Assembly (NCBI GenBank): GCA_002270565.1
Contig: NQMI01000037.1
Location: forward strand, 296,306 to 360,305
Source: Stenocarpella maydis
Taxonomy: Eukaryota; Ascomycota; Sordariomycetes; Diaporthales; Diaporthaceae
Direction: 5' to 3'
Length of the DNA: 64,000 nt
Under the pieces are notes generated by a model that searched no databases, had not been told where the DNA came from, and saw only the letters and a program-made list of their open reading frames with translations. Within the stretch, counting starts at the first letter, position 1. Each line of letters opens with the position of its first letter. Position numbers and translations under genes: made by a program. This document shows, piece after piece, positions 10,830 to 22,956 of the stretch.

Positions 10830-12132
10830 ACGTCCCTAGCCAACTTCCGGCCCCGCCCCCTGATTCGGCCCCCCACTTCTCATACTAAACACCCGCTTGT
10901 TAACTACCTATTATTAATTCTAAAGAAATATTAGAAATACCTAGTTTTGACATTTATATATTTAAGAGGATAATACTTATATAATATAGTTCTCTAATCT
11001 ATTTTTAAATCTAAATTTTAAAAGTAATTTCTAAATATATAAGTATAAATTATTAAGGATTACTAAGAAAATATAGAGAGTTTTTAATAATATTATTTTT
11101 AAGTTTTATTAATTATATATAGAATTTATGAAATATTCACATCATAAAACACATAAAACAAATTTTAAATATTAATAATTTAAAACTTTTATTAATAATG
11201 AAACTTTTATAAATAGAAAACTTAACTTTCGCATTTCTCGTAGGGAAAGTTTCTATAAGGAGAACTAATATTAAGCTTTTATTAATAAAAGAATATATAT
11301 AAAATAAAAAGACCTAAAATATATAATAATATATAGATTAAATAATATTATTTTAAATAAATAAGATTTCTAGCTAGATTTTCTAAATAATTGTTATGAT
11401 CACACCAAACCTTTATGGGTGAAATGATCAAAGGGTTTCCGAGTACGTCAAACCTGAAAGATCAAAGGTTTATGTTCGGAATACGTTGTTAGGCGGTTGT
11501 TGAGCAATATTGTTGACTGACAATGATCACTAGCTGTGAGGCTATCCAATGTTGGGATTGAATACTTAGATTGACGACTGAAGAGTCTGTTCTATGAAAG
11601 CTATCTACTATGGTGATGACCATGTCCTTATATATCCTGACTCTTCAGTACCTGGTTGCTGAGGCTCATGGTTGCTCATCGATCCTCACTGAGCAAGGTC
11701 GAGCTGTGGGTCCTGGACCCTAACCCTAGTCTTGGTGTTTCGGTGCAGATTTTGCCGTTGAGGGGGCTGCCGGGTGTCGTCGTGGCAGTTGGCCCTGATT
11801 ATCCTGGGTCCTGGGGTGCCATCGTGTTGGTTCATAACAATAATATTAAGGAAAAATAAGTTATAGCTAATATATTAGTGTTTCTATATCTTTATTATTG
11901 AATCCTTAATAATTTAAATATACAAACTTTAAAAGTTATTTTAAGAATAATAACATTATGTATTTATTTTTCAGAATGATTCTGTTATAAAGCTTTTAAA
12001 ATGCTATGTTTTGAGTCTAGGGTTAGGGTTACAGAATTTTACTTGAATTTAATATTACTGTTTGAAATATGTGAGTTTGTGTGGGAAAGGGGGGCCGCAT
12101 CGGGGGGGGGGGCGAAAGTGGGCCAGGGAGGT
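10830..12132. mobile_element. eroded AT-rich TIR element split by a solo LTR
   Basis: The ends form a diverged inverted repeat of about 45 bp. The left arm starts ACGTCCCTAGCC and runs GC-rich to 10876. The right arm, as reverse complement, starts ACCTCCCTGGCC and also runs into a block of C. Between them lies extremely AT-rich sequence without an open frame, as expected of a RIP-eroded transposon of about 850 bp. A solo LTR (11392-11839) is inserted inside. No clear target duplication remains, although the left end follows a TA, so a Tc1/mariner-type origin is only a possibility. Confidence 0.55.
11392..11839 (+). mobile_element. solo LTR of an LTR retrotransposon
   Basis: The 448-bp sequence begins TGTTATGATC and ends TTCATAACA, so it has a TG...CA boundary with an 8-bp terminal inverted repeat (TGTTATGA/TCATAACA). 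It is flanked by a perfect 5-bp duplication ATAAT (11387-11391 and 11840-11844), which proves integration as a unit. A TATA-like TTATATATCC near 11630 fits an LTR promoter. Its base composition is normal while the host sequence on both sides is AT-rich, so it inserted after the host element had eroded. No second copy or internal domain is present, so it is a product of LTR-LTR recombination. The superfamily (copia or gypsy) cannot be told. Confidence 0.92.
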
Positions 12133-13636
12133 CAACTGGTATCCACACGCAACCACTGTACCTATGATGCAATGCCAAATCTGTAATTAGAAAAGATGAT
12201 TCTGAGTTCCGAGACTGCCTCGAGTATCATTCTCGCTGGGACGAAGTTTTCTAATAGCCAGGCGAGGTGGGCGTTGTGATGTACATGGGAGACGAAGTCT
12301 GGCCCCACGGTAGGATCCGCACGGGCGGACAGGCCCTGGGAATATGCCTGACTGCCGATCGGGTCGTGATTCAAGCCAATCAGTTCAGTATTTCTCTCGT
12401 TAGGCCCGCTGTTATGTATGCCATGTGCGACGGTATCCGATATACCCACAATGCTATCAGCTTCATAGTCCAAGGGCCGGATGAGATCGTTGCAACACAT
12501 AACGGGGATGTGTCTGCTATGGTGTGCGGGGATTAGACCCCCGACCACGCTTATAGCTAGACAACACATCTAAAAGATGAAGGCCACTTAGTGTAGCGGT
12601 AGCACAGCTTCCTTAGATTGCGTGACTATTCGCCGCAAGTGGATCTACACTAATTCTGATTACGGCAATCTGCTTGTTGAATAACCTCCGCAATTCTAAT
12701 TAGTAGTGGGGTGCCAGTTTTACTCTGGCAGTGGTCTCTGTTTTTTACCTTTCTTTTTCATTTATATGATTCCTTCTGTACCTTCTAGTATATCGCTAGC
12801 CCCGTAACGTCGACACCAAATACATACCCAGTGACATCTATGAGCTCATTAGCATCTACCAAATACCTCCTGGTGCAACCTCACCACCTTCAAGGTAGGC
12901 TTCTTCCCGACCGCCGCCAAGCAGGTTTTCATCACCACATTCACCATCCCGATGTAGCTTCAAGCACAGCTCTTCTGCGGCCTTTGGGCTCCGTTGCTGC
13001 TGATTTCGTGCTGCGTCTCGATCGACCTGACCTACGACTGCACCTTCATCCGACTCAGACAGATGTCTTATTGTGGACCATCATCCCGGTATCATGTAAA
13101 ATTCAAAGTGGCAAATACCAGATAGAAAACCCCTGCTGGGGCCCTAGGAGCTATTTGTTTAGTATTTAAGTAGCAAGGTTTAAATCGGCGTGGAGGCGAT
13201 TCGTCTTTATTACTTACGTCGCTCGCTCCTCTAGCAAACCCCATTTATGCTAGATAGTAGAGCCCTTTAGGCGCTAGAGGAAGGATCGTAAGGGTCCTTC
13301 CTTAGTAGCGCCTAAAGGAGGGTCCCGTGCAGCCTGACTTATGGTTGATTGGCATTGTGCAAAGCAGTGCAGGTCACGTATGTCTGGTAATCTACACATA
13401 TACTCATTGCACTCTGGATCTTGGGATGTACGCATGTTCATCGGAAAAGGTTTTCATCAGTTGTGTCAACCTCCCTTTTCTGCTCTTTTCTGTTTCTCCC
13501 CGCAGTTGCAGGCTTTTGCTGGCGGCAACGCAGCCTCATCTCTCCACGTCATCGGAAGTGGGGCTGGCGGTGTTAGATGATTGGCTGCTGCAAATGCTCC
13601 GCCAATGCAACGATTTAGGCCTGTGGGAGTTCGCGC
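12133..13636. other. unrecognised stretch with overlapping open frames
   Basis: Two overlapping frames at 12162-12569 (minus, 135 codons) and 12267-12536 (plus), and one at 12831-13169 (plus), show no recognisable domain. I cannot decide whether any is expressed. The region also holds the inverted repeat at 13260-13322. Confidence 0.35.
13260..13322. repeat. imperfect inverted repeat (hairpin)
   Basis: The left arm CCCTTTAGGCGCTA-GAGGAAGGAT is mirrored after a few bases by TCCTTCC-TTAG-TAGCGCCTAAAGG, giving a stem of about 25-28 bp with a short loop. It may be a tiny MITE-like repeat. No target duplication was found. Confidence 0.6.
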
Positions 13637-14442
13637 TCAAACCAGGCCAACATGGCACGCATGCGGGTCCTCCTCACTACCACTGTTCTCGCTATTTCCC
13701 GACTTATCAGTGAGGCCTTCCTTGTCTTCGGGCTCCTTCTTGAGAGATTGACCACCATTTCTGTTGATCTGATCTTCGTCCTCGGCCGGGCTCTTCTCGT
13801 GAGAGTAGGCATCATTTCCATCAGCGCGATCCTTTGACTGGGTGATATCACCATTGGCCTGGCCGGCCTCGTCGATCTGATTCTCTTTGTCAGATTGGCC
13901 ACCATTTCCGCCGACCCAAGTCTCATGTTGCTCGTTGAGAACCTCAGACGGATCAGCCTGACCCTCGCCGGGCTCGGATACTTGACGGTTAATCTTGTTG
14001 ACCTTGCCCTGGGCCAGACCATCAGTTCGCGATGCAATGTCAATCTTCTGCAGGTCAATCGCAGCAAGCATGGCCTCCTTGTATTGGACGGGCAGCTCAT
14101 TGGCAGCTGCCTCAATGTAGGCATAGTGGTTGTCCTGACCTGGTAAGGTTGCTATAAACTACTAAACTACTCTTCATCGTCCTCAGAAGAGATCTGGTCG
14201 CGAGTCTGCAGAATCTTGCTCACAGACTTTGATCCTTGGCGAAGGGCGGCCTTGATCGACTTGTGGGGGCTATCTTTGAAGGCTCGTTGAACCTGAGAAG
14301 GTGTGCTGCCACCTGAAATTCTGACTTGCTTGGAAAGCTCTTCTGCTAAGGCATGAATCTCATGCATCGAAGCTGACAACAGAAGACCACCCAAAGCCAT
14401 GCAATGCAGGAAGTGCGTCCTCAGCAGTGATAGCAACTTCAA
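13637..14442 (-). CDS. hypothetical protein, two open segments
   Basis: The upstream segment (14442-14167, 91 codons) is helical and ends in an acidic SSEDDEE tail. The downstream segment reads from about 14111 as YAYIEAAANELPVQYKEAML and becomes a very hydrophilic, acidic tail with two NGGQS repeats, ending at 13637. An intron around 14166-14112 (acceptor AGGTCAG) would join them, but I could not match the phases cleanly, so the gene model is tentative. A basic alternative frame over the tail (13615-14124) is probably a shadow. I do not recognise the family. It could also be a degraded gene. Confidence 0.35.
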
Positions 14443-14877
14443 CCCACCCCTCCCTGCGGCGATCCTACTACATCAAGCACACAACCAGGCAAGAAAGAGA
14501 ATGTGATTTTCAATGCAATCGACCAGATCATTTTCCACTCACGGGAGCGGAACTCGGTTGAAACGATGTCGCAGCGATCCGAGGCATTAGAGGTGGGGTA
14601 GAGAAGCATGATCCAAGAGGTCATTGAGAAACAGCTTCTTGCCAACCAGAAGCCGTTCGATTCTGCTCTTTTCTTCCTATGCACGAGCAACAGCACAGAT
14701 GGCGCCAAGTTGGAGGCATGCTTCCCAAACACGCTTTCCGTGATTGAAGAGGCTGTGAGCACGCTGCCCGATCCGATGCGGATCGACATGCAGGACGCCG
14801 TGGAGCGGCAGCATGAGGAGAGCCGCCTCTTGGCCGCTCATCTTGCCATAATGCAGTGTATCGAGAGCCAATCTTAA
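14437..14877 (+). pseudogene. hypothetical coding sequence interrupted by TAG
   Basis: A plus-strand frame reads ENVIFNAIDQIIFHSRERNS, then meets TAG at 14599-14601. It continues in the same frame from an ATG at 14608 for 89 codons (MIQEVIEKQLLANQKPFDSA to the stop at 14877). Both parts have ordinary protein composition and lie on opposite strands to the previous entry. The stop looks like a nonsense change in a once-longer protein, but the downstream ATG could still give a short product. Family unknown. Confidence 0.35.
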
Positions 14878-15395
14878 GAAATCTAGGTGAAAGCATGGCT
14901 ACCTGCTTATTTCTGTCGGCCCTTCGCCGAAGAAGGCTTATACTAGATGTTAGTCGTAGGCGGCGCCCAGAATACCAGTACGACAGTAGCCTCGGGTTGT
15001 CATTGTAGTAAACTCGCTGTTTTGCTGTCCATTTTGTCTTTAAAGGCATCATAAATGAGAACTAAGGCAGGGGGTAGGTGTATATATTGTACTTATGGTT
15101 AGTGAGGACTTTGCTGGTTGCGCCGTGATCCTTAGCAGGCTGTCGGAGATTCCTTGTGAAAGCTAGGACAACTACGTATTTAGCTCTCAAGCCCGATCCT
15201 CTTTCCGCTTACTACCACAACCATACAGAGTTTATCAAATTTGTCTTCTGAGAACCACTGATTACTAATTATGCTTCTAATTCTATGTTGGGCCGAGGAA
15301 TGAGGTTGGAAGAGGCGGGTTGAAACTCCTTCTGCCATCCTTTGTCGCTACTGGTTGCATAATTTTGACAAATATTATAGGATGTGTTGGTTGGG
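14878..15395. other. intergenic
   Basis: Nothing recognisable; only short shadow frames. Confidence 0.45.
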
Positions 15396-16892
15396 TCACG
15401 TATTACAATACGATGGAGTTGTGTTGGGTGTTTGTGTATTCGCTTTGTAGGAGGTTGTACTGTTATCATAATTTCCAGCTCCGACTAAATCTTTGAATTT
15501 ACGAAAGCCCCCAGCCCCGCCTCCCGACTGACCTACCGCAGATAGGACGGATTTTCCCTGAAGAGTAGCGCCGATGAGGGCTTGATCATTATCGTCCCTC
15601 ATATGTGTCAGTCGAGTTCCAACCAGGCTGTCGCTCGTCCCTGTGCCAAAGGCAAGCTGATATGGCTTGACCGGGTCCCCGAAGCCCGTGAACCTCTGTG
15701 CCCACCTCCTGTTCAGAGCCGGTTCATCAAGTGCTTCGGTTATAAATGCGGAAACCGCTTTTTCTTCTTCCGTGTACTCAAACATGACTTGCATCTGCAC
15801 CTGAATGTTCTGGACCACGGCCAGAGCAGACTCTCGGCGCTCTGTCGTGTAGCTGTCTAGCACTCGTTCGATAACATCCCGCCGCGGTCCAATGCGTCCG
15901 GTAATTACGGTTGGAAGCTTCCAAGCGAGATTCATCGCGTCGACCAGACCAGTATTCATACCCTGGCCCCCCGCCGGGTAGAGCTGATGCGCAGCGTCGC
16001 CCGCAATAAAAACGCGCCCGGATCGGAAGCTTCCCGCGACGTGCATCGCGTTCCCGACGACAGACGATCATGTCATTCCGTGGAAGTTGAAATGGCTGCC
16101 GAAAACCTTCACTGCCCACTGACGGACCTCGCTCTCGCTCGGGGCGGCCGGATGCTCTCCGTGAGACATTTCGGCCAAAGGCACGGACCCGATAAAGCGC
16201 CGGCCGGCCGGGCCATCACCTGAGGCTATCACCAAGGGTTTGAACTCCCGGTCCCCCACAGTGAGCATAGCAGGCGTGTCTTAGTCGCAGTACCCATCGG
16301 AGAGCCATTGGTACCGTGTCGTCGTGGTGCCCTCGAATGAAAACCCGGCTGCCTGACGGACGGCGCTGTGGGTGCTGTCGCAACCTATGAGCCAGGACAT
16401 TTCGATGGCTTGCGCATCGTTACTGACTATGCCATCAGGCAGGTCCGCGCTCTGGAACGTGGCCGTGGCGCCTGCTTCGGTCTGCCTAAAATCTGTGAAC
16501 CGCCGACCACAGAGGAAGTGCACCCCGACCTCTTCACATCTCCGCAGCAGTATTGCCTCCGTGCAAGGCTGCGGGATGCTTATATTGAAAGGGTACTTGG
16601 TGCCAATCACTTCATAGTTGAGGGCCAGGAGCAGCGTGCCGCCCTCGACGTGGTTTATGTACAGTGGTCTGCCGATTTCAATAAAACGCTCGGCAATTCC
16701 TAAAATGCGGAAGACCTCAAGGCTGCTTGCGCTCATGCTGATGGCCTTGGACCACGTCCTTGCTGGGTCGTTAGCTGGCCTTTGATTAACTAGGAGGATA
16801 CCGTGTGCTGGAACACCACTACAGTGAAGACTGAGGGTCATCGTTAGGCCGACAGGGCCAGCGCCGACAATTAATACCCTTGGACACGACAT
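15396..16892 (-). pseudogene. FAD-dependent aromatic hydroxylase (PHBH/phenol hydroxylase type), two in-frame stops
   Basis: A single intronless minus-strand frame of about 498 codons encodes a class A flavin monooxygenase. Its landmarks are the N-terminal dinucleotide fold VLIVGAGPVGL (residues 6-16), the DG-type motif IGCDSTHSAVR and the GD motif GRVFIAGDAAHQLYPAGGQG. All lie in the same frame, but TAA at 16281-16283 (after DGYCD) and TGA at 16068-16070 (after FHGMT) interrupt it. No plausible introns cover the stops. Both fit single C:G to T:A changes (CAA to TAA, TGG to TGA), which is an inference. The C-terminal thioredoxin-like domain usual in this family is only partly recognisable before low-complexity sequence (NTQTPNTTPS), so the 3' end is eroded too. 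The original substrate is unknown. Confidence 0.85.
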
Positions 16893-17532
16893 GACCTGTC
16901 TGGTGTGCACCGAAGAATCAGATGTCGTGCGGTGGCTGCTCCACGCGTCGTCCTCCCAAGGGGTAAGCACTATATATTTTGCCGAAAGATGAAATCAATG
17001 AAACCGAATCTCATGATTGATTCTTCCCACTTATGTGGGTGGCTTATCAATGATATTGCTTTGCTTGTCGCCCGTTTTGAGTTTGAACTTCGAGGTCTGA
17101 ACCCACCAAAACCTAATTATGCTCCAAAATGCAGCACCTGGCTTCCAAGCAGGAAATTGAAGAAGCGCCGATTAGCGTAGCGGGCGTCAGGGTCGCCCAC
17201 TATGCTGCTAAAACTACATTGTACCATAGTGCAACGTCGTCCCACAGCCGTTCAACTGTTTTTTGCACATGTGGTCAAATCGTCCTTGGACAGGTTTGGG
17301 AGAGCCTGGCATTATTCGGCCCATGTATACATTCCTAAAAGTGACTGGGCATAATTATATCCAAAACCACCAAGGGTTTGAAGCCTCCACGGGCAAAAAA
17401 GAGGAAATATAGATGGATACTATGAGAAGCAAAGGAGGAATGAAGGAGATGCAAAAAGCGAAATGAAGGAGAAGTAAAGGGTGAATGAAATCAAGTCAAG
17501 GGCATAGGCCCCCAAGTCAGATAGTCCCACGA
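16893..17532. other. intergenic between monooxygenase pseudogene and multicopper oxidase
   Basis: No gene. A weak purine-rich stretch (GGAGAAG-like) lies at 17400-17480, just downstream of the oxidase stop. Confidence 0.45.
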
Positions 17533-19620
17533 TCAAGCTTGAAACAGCTTACGACGAATAACTGGCCCTGCCCCTTCGTTTGAGCCACGCCTGGCTGATG
17601 TCTGCACATCGGCAGCCGTACCGGCCTTCTGTGCCTTCCAATAACTGTCCAATGCCTCATTCACCTCCGCCACATGACTGTACGGGTCATCCTGGGCCAT
17701 CTCTGTCACTGCTTCTGCAATCGCCTCGTCAGAAAACAAACCTGTCCTCGCCTCGAAGTCACCAGCACCGAACGCTTTAGCTCTGAACCTCGGCTCCATG
17801 GGGTCCAAAAAGATCGTCGTGTCATTGTAGCCCCAGTTAGTCAAAGCTGTCACGTTGAATGCAGCCATCATGTCGTGGTCTTCGTGGATGAGGTTGTGGC
17901 AATGGAACATGTACACGCCATCCCACGGCGCGTAGTGCGCTTCGACGATCGCAGTCTCTCCCCTCCCGAGCCAGACCACGTCTTTGAGTCCAGCCGCCTC
18001 GTACGGCATGACAGCGCGGTTACCATCCGTCCTCGCCAAGACTCGGAAGTCAACAAGATGAACATGGATGGGGTGGGACCAGCCATCGCTGGAGTTCTCC
18101 AGCTCCCAGATCTCGGTCGTGCCTCTTGGCACATTGGCCAGGACTCGATTTTCGACATCAGCAAACACAACTTTGTTGATCTGCCACTCGCCGTTGGATC
18201 GGTGGAAGCGGAAATGGTGATTGATGGTATTCGGGGTGTCAGAAGTGGGAAATGGGATGGACGAGCGAAGGATGTCCGGCACGGAAGACGTATCCTCGAC
18301 AGGCGTTGACGAGACAATGAACCGCATGACCTTGTCTGTGTTCAGATAATCATCATCCGTTCCGATTCCTCCTGCCTTGGGGAGATTGCGAAGCTCGACA
18401 GCCTTGCCGGCATACTGTGTAAAGTCAAACACAATCTCATAGCGCTCAGCCATCGAGATGTACTGACACAATATTAGAATCCATAGTAGTAAGCAAAGTA
18501 ACTGCCGCGCTGGGACTCACCAAGTCGGAGACCTGGACTGGACTTCCGAGGAGACCAGCATCACTCGCAATCACCTTGAAAGGAAGTTTTCCATTGACAT
18601 TGGAACTCAAGGCGAAGTAAAGAGCAAATGACCTTGAAACAGCTGCATTTAGGAACCGGAGCCTGTACTTCCTCGGCTCCACGTTGAGGAACGGCCATGG
18701 CTGTCCGTTTACGTGGAATACGTCGCCCCAGAGGCTGTCCGTTTCACCATTAGTGGAGAACAGTGTTCCGTCGTCATTGTACTGCTTGGAAGACAAGATG
18801 AGAGGTATATCGTATTTTCCGTATCCTGACGGAAGGTTCAGTGAATCCTCTGCAGAATCTGTCAGGATGTAAGCGCCTGCTTGACCAAAATAAGCATTTT
18901 CGGCAGTCTTTATCACCAATCATTAGCCACAGCTACCACATTGTCTCAGAGTGAGTCAACTCACATGGTGAACAGCATGGTCGTGATACCAAAGCAATCT
19001 GGCGTTCTGCTGGTTGGGGTAATAATAGTCCTTGAACTCCCCAGGGGCCGTCACATCCTCTGCCCATCCGTCGAACGGCGCTCGGGAGTAAGACCCATGC
19101 AAGTGCACCGAGTTCGCGATTGCAGCATTGTTGATGAACCTGACCACGGATTCCGTTCCGCGTGGAATCATAAAGGTTGGTCCCGGAGACATTCCATCGT
19201 ATCCGACCAAGTTTGCGGGGCGCAGATTTGGATAGACGGATTGAGTGAAAGGCTTGATCTCTATTTCGTAGTATTGAATGTCTTTGCCGGTAACTGGGTT
19301 GGTAAGAATTCTTGGTGATCAAAAATTGTTAGTAGATAGACTGTTAGGTTTGAAGGGTGCGTTGGTTGATCTTACTTTGTAGGCTGCTTGACCGGGGGAA
19401 TCGGCAGAGGCACTTTGTAGATCAAGGAGTACTCGGGGCTTAGCCAGTCTTTGGCTTGAATCGAGATGACCTCTTCGGGAGTGTCCTCGACAATACTAGC
19501 GAGAGCTTGCTCCTCTTCTGGAGGAATATCATAGACCCACTGAGTCTCCTGAGAGACGATGAGTTTGGAAAACAAGGACAGACACACCACCACAAGTCGT
19601 AGACCATCTGTTGACAACAT
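17533..19620 (-). CDS. bilirubin-oxidase-like multicopper oxidase, secreted
   Basis: Four exons read 19620-19376, 19310-18965, 18907-18521 and 18462-17533. The three introns have GTAAGA or GTGAGT donors and all phases match, giving 635 residues. The start at 19620 opens a hydrophobic signal sequence (MLSTDGLRLVVVCLSLFSKL). The copper motifs are complete: SVHLHGS; WYHDHAVHHTAENAYFG across the second intron; HPIHVHLVDF; and HCHNLIHEDHDMM. The last gives a Met axial ligand at the type-1 site, as in bilirubin oxidases and CotA-type enzymes. The family oxidises phenols, bilirubin or pigments with reduction of O2 to water. A pigment or phenolic role is inferred; the neighbouring hydroxylase is dead, so a joint pathway is unlikely now. 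Confidence 0.92.
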
Positions 19621-22600
19621 AGCAAACAGTATGATTGCGAGACCGAAGTGCCGTGATGAAAGATATATGCAATTCCAAATTGAAACCCACTGGCTCAGAG
19701 AAGACAAAGATGAGATGAAGTATGAGTTGCTGTCTGAGGAGCTATGTGCCAGGGCATAACCAGAGGGGGTAAGGGGTTTTATAGAAAACATCATTGACGC
19801 AAGCTTGGCCACAGGAATAGTCATAGATTGTCTCGAGGACCATGGCACCTCGTGTTGCCAGTTTCTGCTCGAATGCGGTCCACCGCAAGGACTCTTCACC
19901 AGTCAGTATGTTCAACGGTGTGGTTGCCTCTTCCCCACCAACCACGAGTCACGAATCACCCTGGCATCGTTATCATGATCCATTCTTACAGACTATCGTG
20001 ACGTCGCGGGGGCCACGAGATCGTTATCATGGGGTCATTCCTTCCATGCGAGTGGTTAATAGTCACTGTCACGCACATATGCATACCGGCGTGGTTCTAG
20101 AGACGAAAACGGCTATCAAGGCCGGCGGGAAGTGCTATTGTATGTTATGGATCAGGAAAATAAGACCGATAGGAGCGGTGACTAGTTAGTTAAGAGTAGC
20201 ATCAGACTTTGACTTGCTTAAGTGGGCCTGAAGATTGCACCATCCGTGCAGAGGGATATACAATCGCCACAATGTTGTTCGTCTCAACGTCCAAGCACGC
20301 AACATCCACAGGTGGGGCACCACACTGATTGAATAATGCAATGCTACCTATAGAGGAAGTAACGTTTGACGGGAGAAGGACCTCTACCATTACCGACTTC
20401 TGCTGAGGCAATCCAAAGAAACATTAGTAGGTACACAAACAAGTTCCTCACCTCGGTGTGTTGGAAACATCGATAGCCAAGACAGCTGCCTCTTTACGTT
20501 CGTAATGCCCCATTGAGGCTAGAGATATTCAAAGAACAGACTATTCAGGATTGTTGGCGCTTCGTACACAACAAGACTTTCTAAGACTATTTACCCCGAC
20601 AGCCAAGTCTTTACCGATGTGGATTCACATGGGTGTTGAAACCAATATTTCTCGAATGGTCCGTCGTAAATGCTTGGCCTTGGTCATAGATAATCAGCTC
20701 CGGGGGCTTCTCAACCCACCCATACTGAAGGCCGTACACCGCGTGCCTTCAAAAACCAACACCATGCGAATCGGGGTCGATTCTACTGGTCAGAACCCTA
20801 GACCGTGTTGCACCCGGGAGCGGCTCCGAGCAGCGCAACCCCTGCCACGACTGGCAGGAGGGCCTCGACGGCCGTGGTCGCGTCCGATCCTATGCCGGAT
20901 GTGACCATGTGGCCAGTGATTCCTGGAGGATGGTGGCCTTTATTGCCATTCACACACCTACCATCTGCGGTCCAGTGTTGCAACTCCGCACTTGTAGACC
21001 CCCACGCACAAGTACCAGATGGCCTGGAATAGTCTACCATCCTACCTCATCCTTTAATGTCGAGTGCTCAGAAGGTGCCATACAGGCTCTTGGGAGAGTT
21101 TAAAACTTTCCGAAATTGAAAACCACTACCATGCACTACTTCTCAGGGCCTCGGCCAGGTGTGATTACAGACGTGCGGCTCGAGTGAAATTCTTCCAAAC
21201 ATATTCAGCGCCAAGTGCGGAGCCTCGATTCATTGCCAGAGTAGTACATGAGAAATATGGGTACAGGTAAGTAGTACTGGCCGCCATGGGCATAACCTTA
21301 TTTGCACGACACGAGTAGGGATCTCTTGGCCCGCATGCACCGAATCCCCACCACGGTGGCAGTATCGCCAAAACTTGCCGTCCTCTAAAGCGACCTGCTC
21401 GCTTTCTCTATCCCTATATGCACCTATCCTGCAAGGCATATGCCGAGATTAATATACGACCTTTCTATTATTGGGCATCATTGCGGTGTGGAGGAGCCGC
21501 CGGGTGAATGATGATCTGTCACTATAAGCCAGGATCGAAATCTACGTGAAAAAGAAGATGAAGAGCGCTCATGATCTGGGAACGCAAGGAAAACTAGTGC
21601 ATATGCGTGACATATCTTCGAGCACGGTAGCCCTTTGGTCAAAAATTAAATTTCGGGAGCGGGAGATGCACCTGGGCACCCCTGGGCAGGTACAGATATC
21701 TTTAGCCTCTTCGCTTGAACAAACCTTACTACAATTTTACTTAAATATTATACGCAGTCATGTGATCCAAGTGTGATCTGAAGTTCACTTCAGGCCCCGC
21801 TTTCTTAATTTATAAAGCTGTACAAGTATATCTAGCGGCGGTGGGCTTGTGGCAAGATGACCTAGCTTCGCCCCACGGGGAGATTGAATCAACAAAGGAC
21901 CGTACATGGGAAAGCCGAAGAGTCCGGATCACATGGGATGAAAGTGTGGCAACCACTTGGCAAAAACACGCGCGCGGTCTGCCATTTCTGCTCTAAGTAC
22001 TCTTCGCTTCGAAGACCGCGCTAGGCCGGCCGAGATGGCCCGGCCCACACCTCGCTAGAGCACACGGGGACTTCCGTTCACACAAAAGGCTTGACCGGTG
22101 TGGCGTTCGTCACCATAGCGCTAGTATGGGAGAGTATTGTGCTATGGGAATAGCTTCCCAACATGACACAAGATTCTCTCGAACCCAGAGCAACGGGTTT
22201 AGCATCGCATGGAAGTTCCAAGCGAGCCAAGATCGCCAAGGCTGGGGCGGGATTGCTTGGCCTGCACCGTATTCAGGGCTTCTCATCCAAAAAGGCACGT
22301 CCCACATTTTGGGGTAGCCCTCGCTCTCGGGAAGACCAGGGAGGTCCATTCGCTTGCCACTGTACGTGTCGACAGAGCATCCATGAATGCCCTCGACGTC
22401 GGGGCAGAGATACGCACGCGCGTGTGCCAAGCGCTTGCACGGGCGGGCAAGATGATTCAGGTGATATCTTGGGTCGGGAATTCAGCAAACCAAGATTACG
22501 AATCATTACCAACAGGCAGGAAAGAAATTTCCAAGAGTCTCATGACCTTAGCTCAACATGTAATGCTACGGAGGGGGGAGGAGAACACCAGAACAGGACA

Positions 22601-22776
22601 TCGTGATGGCTTGGCTTTCCATGAAAATGGCTCACCTCGTATCCATTAGGGTTAGGAAGGGTAGTCCGATAGTTTACCTAGCTGCGAAAGAGCCGGTGTC
22701 GCCTCAAAATTGGGAACAATCGCGAGGTGGATGCCTATCTGGTTAAGCGAGTCTTCCGTTGTTGAACCCGCGATAT
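19621..22776. other. gene-poor 3.2 kb stretch
   Basis: Many short frames occur on both strands (for example 20202-20411 minus, 20798-21040 minus, 22163-22649 plus), none with a recognised domain, signal peptide plus cysteines, or splice structure. The first part (19621-19950) should hold the oxidase promoter. No transposon ends were found. Confidence 0.4.
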
Positions 22777-22783
22777 TATAAAA
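22777..22783 (+). promoter_or_regulatory. TATA box of the 467-residue secreted protein gene
   Basis: TATAAAAGG at 22777, 180 bp before the chosen ATG (22957). An open frame continues upstream through the TATA, so this box supports the downstream start. Confidence 0.55.
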
Positions 22784-22956
22784 GGGGCTTTGGTAGCTTG
22801 TTGACGATGAGTATTTGCCTCTGTCGGTACCATCACTCGACCATCTGGCTTCAAGAGGATTCCATTCTGCTCCAGCTCTTGGCCAGAGGCATTCTCACTG
22901 TTCAGTGGACAAGCCGGTCCTCGCCCTCTACGCCGACACAATCACTACACATCAAA

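Noticed and set aside
12011..12031. Telomere-like TTAGGG repeats (also CCCTAACCC near 11719)
   Set aside because: Only two units each, within transposon sequence; not a telomere or a meaningful interstitial array.
12582..12645. tRNA-like fold (CCACTT paired with AAGTGG around a TAGCGGTAGC segment)
   Set aside because: The span is too short, with no proper anticodon stem and no TTCRANY T-loop.
13615..14124. 169-codon Arg-rich minus-strand frame
   Set aside because: It overlaps a more natural acidic frame and looks like its shadow.
15396..19620. A biosynthetic gene cluster linking the monooxygenase and multicopper oxidase
   Set aside because: The monooxygenase is a pseudogene, no backbone synthase is present and the spacing is ordinary.
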